A stretch of DNA of 64,000 bases from Apostichopus japonicus (taxonomy: Eukaryota > Echinodermata > Holothuroidea > Aspidochirotida > Stichopodidae): positions 6,642,501 to 6,706,500 of the forward strand of contig NC_092561.1 in assembly GCF_037975245.1 (NCBI RefSeq), read 5' to 3'. Both the position numbers and the translations under genes were made by a program. Positions 58,918-64,000 of this stretch are shown one piece after another (position 1 is the first letter of the stretch; each line of letters begins with the position of its first letter). The notes under the pieces were generated by a model that worked only from the letters and a program-made list of their open reading frames with translations, was not told where the DNA came from and did not search any database.

Positions 58918-60962
58918 AAATTACTTTTAAACAGTATGTTTAATAACAGACAATATTTAATCCCTAAAAGGCTTTGTTAGTATAAAACAGCACGGGCATT
59001 CAACGATTAGTTTTTTTGCTTAAGAGCCTTCGTTTGTCACTATTGGGGCAAGACTTTTAGACCAGTCATATCTTGTTAGCTTGGCCCTGCACGAGAATCA
59101 ATCAGCCAGGCTTTTAAGAAAGACCTCATTCAGAGCATCGGCAAAACTTGAAAGCAAGAAAAAGTAGTGCTACTACATCTTCTACATGTTGTATGGACTT
59201 GACTGATAGTTTCATGGGACATCACAAGAAAGTTGTGTGATGATCATGGAACAGGTACTGGGAAGGACAGCTGCCGAATGGCTTGGAAAAAGGGCGTCCG
59301 TGTGGATCTGGTAAGAGGGAGTGTGAGCTATCCATACCCTCCTCCCACCTCTTCTCTTAACCCCACCCCCTCCCCCACCCCCCAAGACTTGTGTGTTTTT
59401 AATTCAGTGATCTGAAATCATTTTGAAAGTTACAAGAGTTGCCAGCTAAGTAATCACAGCAATGGTTACTTTGCAATCTGATCATATCAAGTTTATTTTA
59501 AGTCTCCTGAACTTCCACCCAATTCCTCCCACCCCCCCAAATCATGCTTCCCCCCCCCTCCATCTCGGTTTTAATTACTGCAGACACCCTTGATCGTGAG
59601 CTAAAAGTGGATATCTATTTCATGCATGCATTTAATGGTTAAGTTGTTTTCTACTCTAGCTTTTACACATCTGTTGACACAAAACATGATCATCCCACCC
59701 AACCCCCCCCCCCTCCTCCACCCTTCAAAGGAGAAACAATTCTCACATATTGACTCATAAACAAAACACTGTTTAACACAAAGCTGAGCGAAGCAAAACG
59801 ACACATCACAGGCAAAAACAAGAACTGTTAGTAGCGGTTAAAATTGCAGAACACAATCATGATTTCAGGAGCATATTTCTTCTTTTTTTTTTCTTTCTTT
59901 ACGTCCAGACTAGAAACATAAGTAAGGGTAGGTAGGGTGTTACAGAGAAGCGTAAAAGAGGATAGTGTTAATAGCATTACAAACTAGTTCAGGCTTTTTA
60001 GGGGGGAGGGGGGAAGGGGGTTGGGGCAAGATCCAAAACTTTATAATGAACATTAGTGCGAAATCTTACTGATTATTTTCATCGACACTAAACATGCTTG
60101 TATCCATTAGTTACATAGCAACAGGTATCTTTATGCCCTGCCCTGTGTTAGGGGAATATTATTTTGGAATTTTGATATTTATTTTATCTGTATTAACAAA
60201 CAAAGGACACTTCAGCATGGACATCAGAGACACCGTAGGTTTTCAAACATTTTGCAGAAGTAACTGAAGAAGAACATGGCAATTAATACTTCATCAGAAT
60301 TGAGTCCAACTTTGTGGATTGCAAAATCACTAATCTTCTGCATAACCCTTCTTTTACATGACATTTCTGTTTGTAAGATATAGGAATTCTGTGGCTAGTA
60401 CATAAGTATTTAAGCAATGAATCTATTTAATATATATTCTCTTTTTTTTGGAGGGAGGGGGGTGGGATGGGGTGTTCGGATGAGAGAGGGAGAAGGGAAG
60501 ATTTGTGGAATTAAGACTACAAAAGACATGTTTTTTATTTTTGCTTATCAGGGAGTGTGTCGTCCTGTGTACTTGGCTGGACACATTTGCAAATGTGTGT
60601 GCCTTATTTTTAGATGTAATGGAATTAGCTCTAAATATTTCTTGATATGGAAGCATTCCATGGCATTGAGTTACTCTTTTAAGTTTATCATCCCTGCATG
60701 TATTTTATTTTGTCAGACTGAAGCTAAAGAAAATACTTCCATCTAACACTAAAATGTTTATACTACGCATTTCTTTTGATTAGATTAATAGTGAAACCAA
60801 ATTTGACAGTAATTATGTGTTACTGTTATAAAGAAGAAAAAAACTAGCATTTTCATGTTTCCATTTTGCAAAATTGGCTCTTTTTAAAACGAACTCCAAA
60901 CAAAAAGGTACTATTTTTTTAGTTTCTCTCACGGCAGAACACAGCAACTAACTACCGACCAA

Positions 60963-61000
60963 TCGATCCATCCATCAATCAATCGATCAATCAAGCAAGG
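60963..61000. repeat. Short CATC/AATC tetranucleotide repeat
   Basis: Variants of ATCC, ATCA and ATCG in tandem (GATCCATCCATCAATCAATC). Confidence 0.8.
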
Positions 61001-61345
61001 AATTTCACGCACCAAAACACAGTTTTGTTGAGAAAATGTATTTCAGTATTAAAGAAAGACACTTGAGGAAAACATATCTTTTCTTGCTCTTAAGAAAGGA
61101 AGGCATTGCAAAAACAAATAAAAAGGAAAGGAATAAAAACAAGGAAAACAATAGGTGTTCTACTACAGAGAAAAGGGGTAAATGAAAGACAACAGAACAA
61201 AGGCTGTTTGGTATTAAGAGTTGACTGCATTCTTCACAATTGTTGCATTGAGGTAGAGTGAGACCACTACACGACCTGTTAGCACAAAAAGGGTCGTTGT
61301 CACGACAAAACAAGTATTTGCATACGGAAAAGAATGGGATAGTAC

Positions 61346-61378
61346 CTTTTCTTCACGAGCTGCTTTGGTATTAAAAGC
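61346..61378 (-). CDS. Possible 33-base microexon of the bMERB gene
   Basis: Minus strand: pyrimidine-rich CTCCCTCAATTTTACAG acceptor, 11 codons AFNTKAAREEK, then GTACTA as a weaker donor. It is in phase 0 at both ends and so would join in frame to exon A, giving AAREEK followed by EKRKMEEEEL, a continuous charged coiled coil of the kind found just before bMERB domains. Support is contextual only; an 11-codon match of this kind could be chance, and the intron to exon A would be about 4.5 kb. Confidence 0.3.
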
Positions 61379-61399
61379 CTGTAAAATTGAGGGAGGTAT

Positions 61400-64000
61400 A
61401 GGTACAGAGTTGAAGGTATATAGACAACGATAGACCATAAAACATGTTGGTCGAGAGGTATCCTAGGAAACAGACTTAAGACAAAACCTATATCATATGT
61501 AAAATTTATTCAGATTATTAAGACAATTAGAGATCTCTCTTTCTCATCCTTGCTGCGTCGTTCCCGCAAATTCTCTGTCAATTTTTGGGGGGGAAACCGT
61601 TGTGAAGTTCCTTTCTGTACATCACACCGGTATTGGAACCTGTGACGTATTCAAATAGGGTATTCTTCTGTTTGTGTGCATGAATATACTTCCTCGGGTA
61701 TCGGTGGAGTCGCTATTATGGACTAAAGCGATATACCCTCTCAGAGAAAATTTATCAGATGATTGTTGCCAGGTAGCAAACTTGACCAACACTTCAAATT
61801 ATTCGGTTTAAGCTACCAATTAAAATTACATTTCATGAGATTCTTGCAACTTGGTGTAAGAGGAGAGAACTGCTTTTGAACTAAAGAATTTGAGACGAGG
61901 AACGATATTTATTCGTCCAGTCCATTCATCCTATTGTTACTAAGAATGAGTGAGTGTTTCTCCACTGGAGTGCTACAGTATATTGACAACAACCAGAGAA
62001 CAACTATCCCATTTTAGCTGTATCTATGCCACATTCCATTCTAATTATCATAATTCATGCAACACTGTGCAATGCGCCACCTTTTCTTCCATTTGGTACG
62101 TTGTCTGCTGTTTAAACGAGGACCACAGTGAAATTGTGACCTTTTCTTACTGGTGTCCAAACACTGATCCACACACTGAATATGCATAGCCAGTAGAGTG
62201 GAACGTTCATATACAGAACATATGGGAAGGGTTCTTTGTTACAAAGATATATTTGATAGAAATGAGATAAATATTAAAGCAAGTTTATGGAAACTATAAC
62301 TAATATGCATAATATGTTACTTTTATACTTTTTTCCATATAATTCATAACATAAATGGGTATAAGCAAGTTTACATTTGGTATTACATATAATAGGTATA
62401 AAGTTATATTTCAGAAATTGGACTTGTAAAACTCATCAAAATATACAAAACAACTTAAACAAGACACCAGAAAATATATATACAAAATTGTTTAAGTCTC
62501 TTCTGACAAAATAAAAACAGTCATGCTCAGATGGATGTTTCAAATTTAAATTATATAAGTAAAAATGTTGGTTGAAAACAAAAGGTGCTTTGTGCTTGAG
62601 ATCGAAAGCAAAATTGGGGAGGTAGTACGTGTGCAGAATAATTAACAAAACAATTAAATTAAGTAAATTATTGTAAATATAGCTCACATCAGAAACATTA
62701 TCATGAGCATTGTGGCATCAAGGTGATAACATCAAATGTTTTGTTTTTTTTTTGGCAAAAATCAGTTCATTTTACTGTGTAAATTATGTTTTTTATTTCC
62801 TTTTATAGAGTTCAAAGTAAGCAAGCTCACATAACAACAAAAAGCTGCAAACATAAGAACAAAATAACCTTGCATGATGTTCACAAAATCTCTCCTATTT
62901 AGCAATATTCAAAGGAATATTTTTAAATAGGTTTCACAAATATTCAAAATATTGAAATCTTGTGTTTAAATCATTTTTTATGAAAACTCATCTTGGTTTG
63001 TGGCACTTCCATAATGGTTGGAGGCCAAAAAAGGGGAGAAGGGAAAGAGGGGGTGTGGTCCTATACTGAATACAAAATTGGTGTGTAAGGCTTGTAACGA
63101 TATTGATACAAAACTATTTGTTAGGATAAATTCAGGCTAGTAAGAAATTCAATGCGAAACTATGTTTTAGGCTCATTGGTTAATATTACACATGAACCGG
63201 ATGCATATCTAGCATGCATATTCATCAATATTTAATATGCATGCATATTAATCACCATTTCATGATACGAAAATTTTAAATTGATAATAATCTCCAATAA
63301 ACTATGAAACAAAAAAAAACAATACAAGAAAACGATACTAAGTCCTATTGGTGAACAAAATCGCATAAAAACTGGCAAAAATGATTCACAAGAACATGCT
63401 TTAAATTAGTCGTGGCTTCGGAATCGTAGTGGCGATGAAGGGGAGGAGTCTTGCAAGTTGTCTCTGGTGTCTCATTATGTGCCGGATGGATGCTTTCATC
63501 TTTTCATTGACTACACGAAAAATATTCTCTTATTTCGTTATTCAATAACCTTTGGTTTAGCTCAAATTTTATTCCCATAATTTCTATAAATATTATTTGA
63601 TCTGTTTTGAAACTATTCTGATTTTATCGTTTCACACCATCCAGCAATCAGTTGGTGACGTCCAATACCCTGTTAACTATTTCTCTGTTGCAGGTGCACG
63701 AGTCAGGAACCATGAAGCCCTTACAAGCTGGGTAATTGAGGACCATTGTCTCAATTGACAGGGATTTAGATATTGATACTGTTCTTCGGGGCTGATCATG
63801 AGGATTATCCCCCAGTCCAAGATGGGTAACTTACAGTGCAGACAACCAAAAAGTTTTTCTAAGTTTTGCCGATGGGAGAATAAGTTGGACATCCAAATTT
63901 TCTCTTTTGAGGATATAAACAAAATGTCAAGATGGTCCAAAGGAAAACTACCAAAATGTTCTAAACATAGTACCTGATTTTTAATAGTTAAGCTAGTTAT
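61400..64000. other. Non-coding stretch
   Basis: AT-rich sequence with no recognised gene. The ORFs at 61950-62189, 62436-62687 and 63677-63940 lack family motifs and convincing splice sites. A cluster of ATGCAT-containing palindromic words is near 63200-63250. Confidence 0.45.

Larger units (their letters stand above)
56864..61345 (-). other. Probable intron or upstream region of the bMERB gene
   Basis: AT-rich DNA with C-runs (58551, 59535, 59701), a poly-A run at 58837 and the dispersed repeat at 58885. Short ORFs (57551-57769, 58095-58331, 59233-59415, 60417-60746) carry no recognisable motif. Confidence 0.4.

Noticed and set aside
59233-59415. + ORF around GKDSCRMAWKKGVRVDL
   Set aside because: Some exon-like look with a GTAAGAG donor-like end, but no acceptor at a fitting position and a Pro-rich C-run tail.

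Overview
The window reads as animal (metazoan) nuclear DNA, most likely from a marine deuterostome such as an echinoderm. It is AT-rich and gene-poor. Coding sequence occurs as short exons with GT/AG splice sites, and there is a heavy load of microsatellites, tRNA-derived SINEs, L2-like non-LTR retrotransposon remnants and hAT-type DNA transposons. There are no operons, bacterial ribosome binding sites or CRISPR arrays. The two recognisable gene products, a bHLH transcription factor and a MICAL-type bMERB domain, are animal proteins. Placement in echinoderms is inference from repeat style, not proof.

Layout. 1-640: AT-rich minisatellite split by a dispersed repeat. 3.6-8.9 kb: four large simple-sequence blocks (TA; an ~890-base CTCCTT/CCT polypyrimidine tract; ~680 bases of TTTTC/TTGTC; TA) plus two SINE copies and one weak exon candidate near 5.9 kb. 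9-22.5 kb: mostly AT-rich DNA with little recognisable. 22.6-23.5 kb: remnant of an L2-like reverse transcriptase whose 3' tail runs into an (ATG)n block, followed by an unrecognised but well-bounded minus-strand exon (23815-24005). 29.3-31.5 kb: SINE, a GTAT block, an inverted-repeat-bounded palindromic minisatellite and a G-rich degenerate repeat. 34.26-36.17 kb: a single long minus-strand exon for a group A bHLH factor, the clearest gene here. 38-45 kb: a 238-base tandem duplication, one solitary hAT element, one hAT element nested in a related one with exact 8-base target duplications on both, a foldback MITE, a SINE fragment and a second L2 remnant. 47.1-47.6 kb: a 20-base minisatellite. 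51-54 kb: a second foldback MITE, a telomere-like palindrome, and a CRE-bearing segment before a frameshifted acidic ORF. 54.8-56.9 kb: three minus-strand exons that join in phase to encode most of a bMERB domain, with a possible 33-base microexon at 61.3 kb. The remainder is non-coding sequence, probably intronic or intergenic.

Function. The two genes are not obviously related: one is a DNA-binding regulator, the other the Rab-binding tail of a cytoskeleton or membrane-traffic protein. Most of what the window documents is transposon and repeat turnover. Many long ORFs here (Leu, Ser, Pro, Arg, Met, His, Ile or Cys-Thr repeats) are translations of simple repeats and were not annotated as genes.
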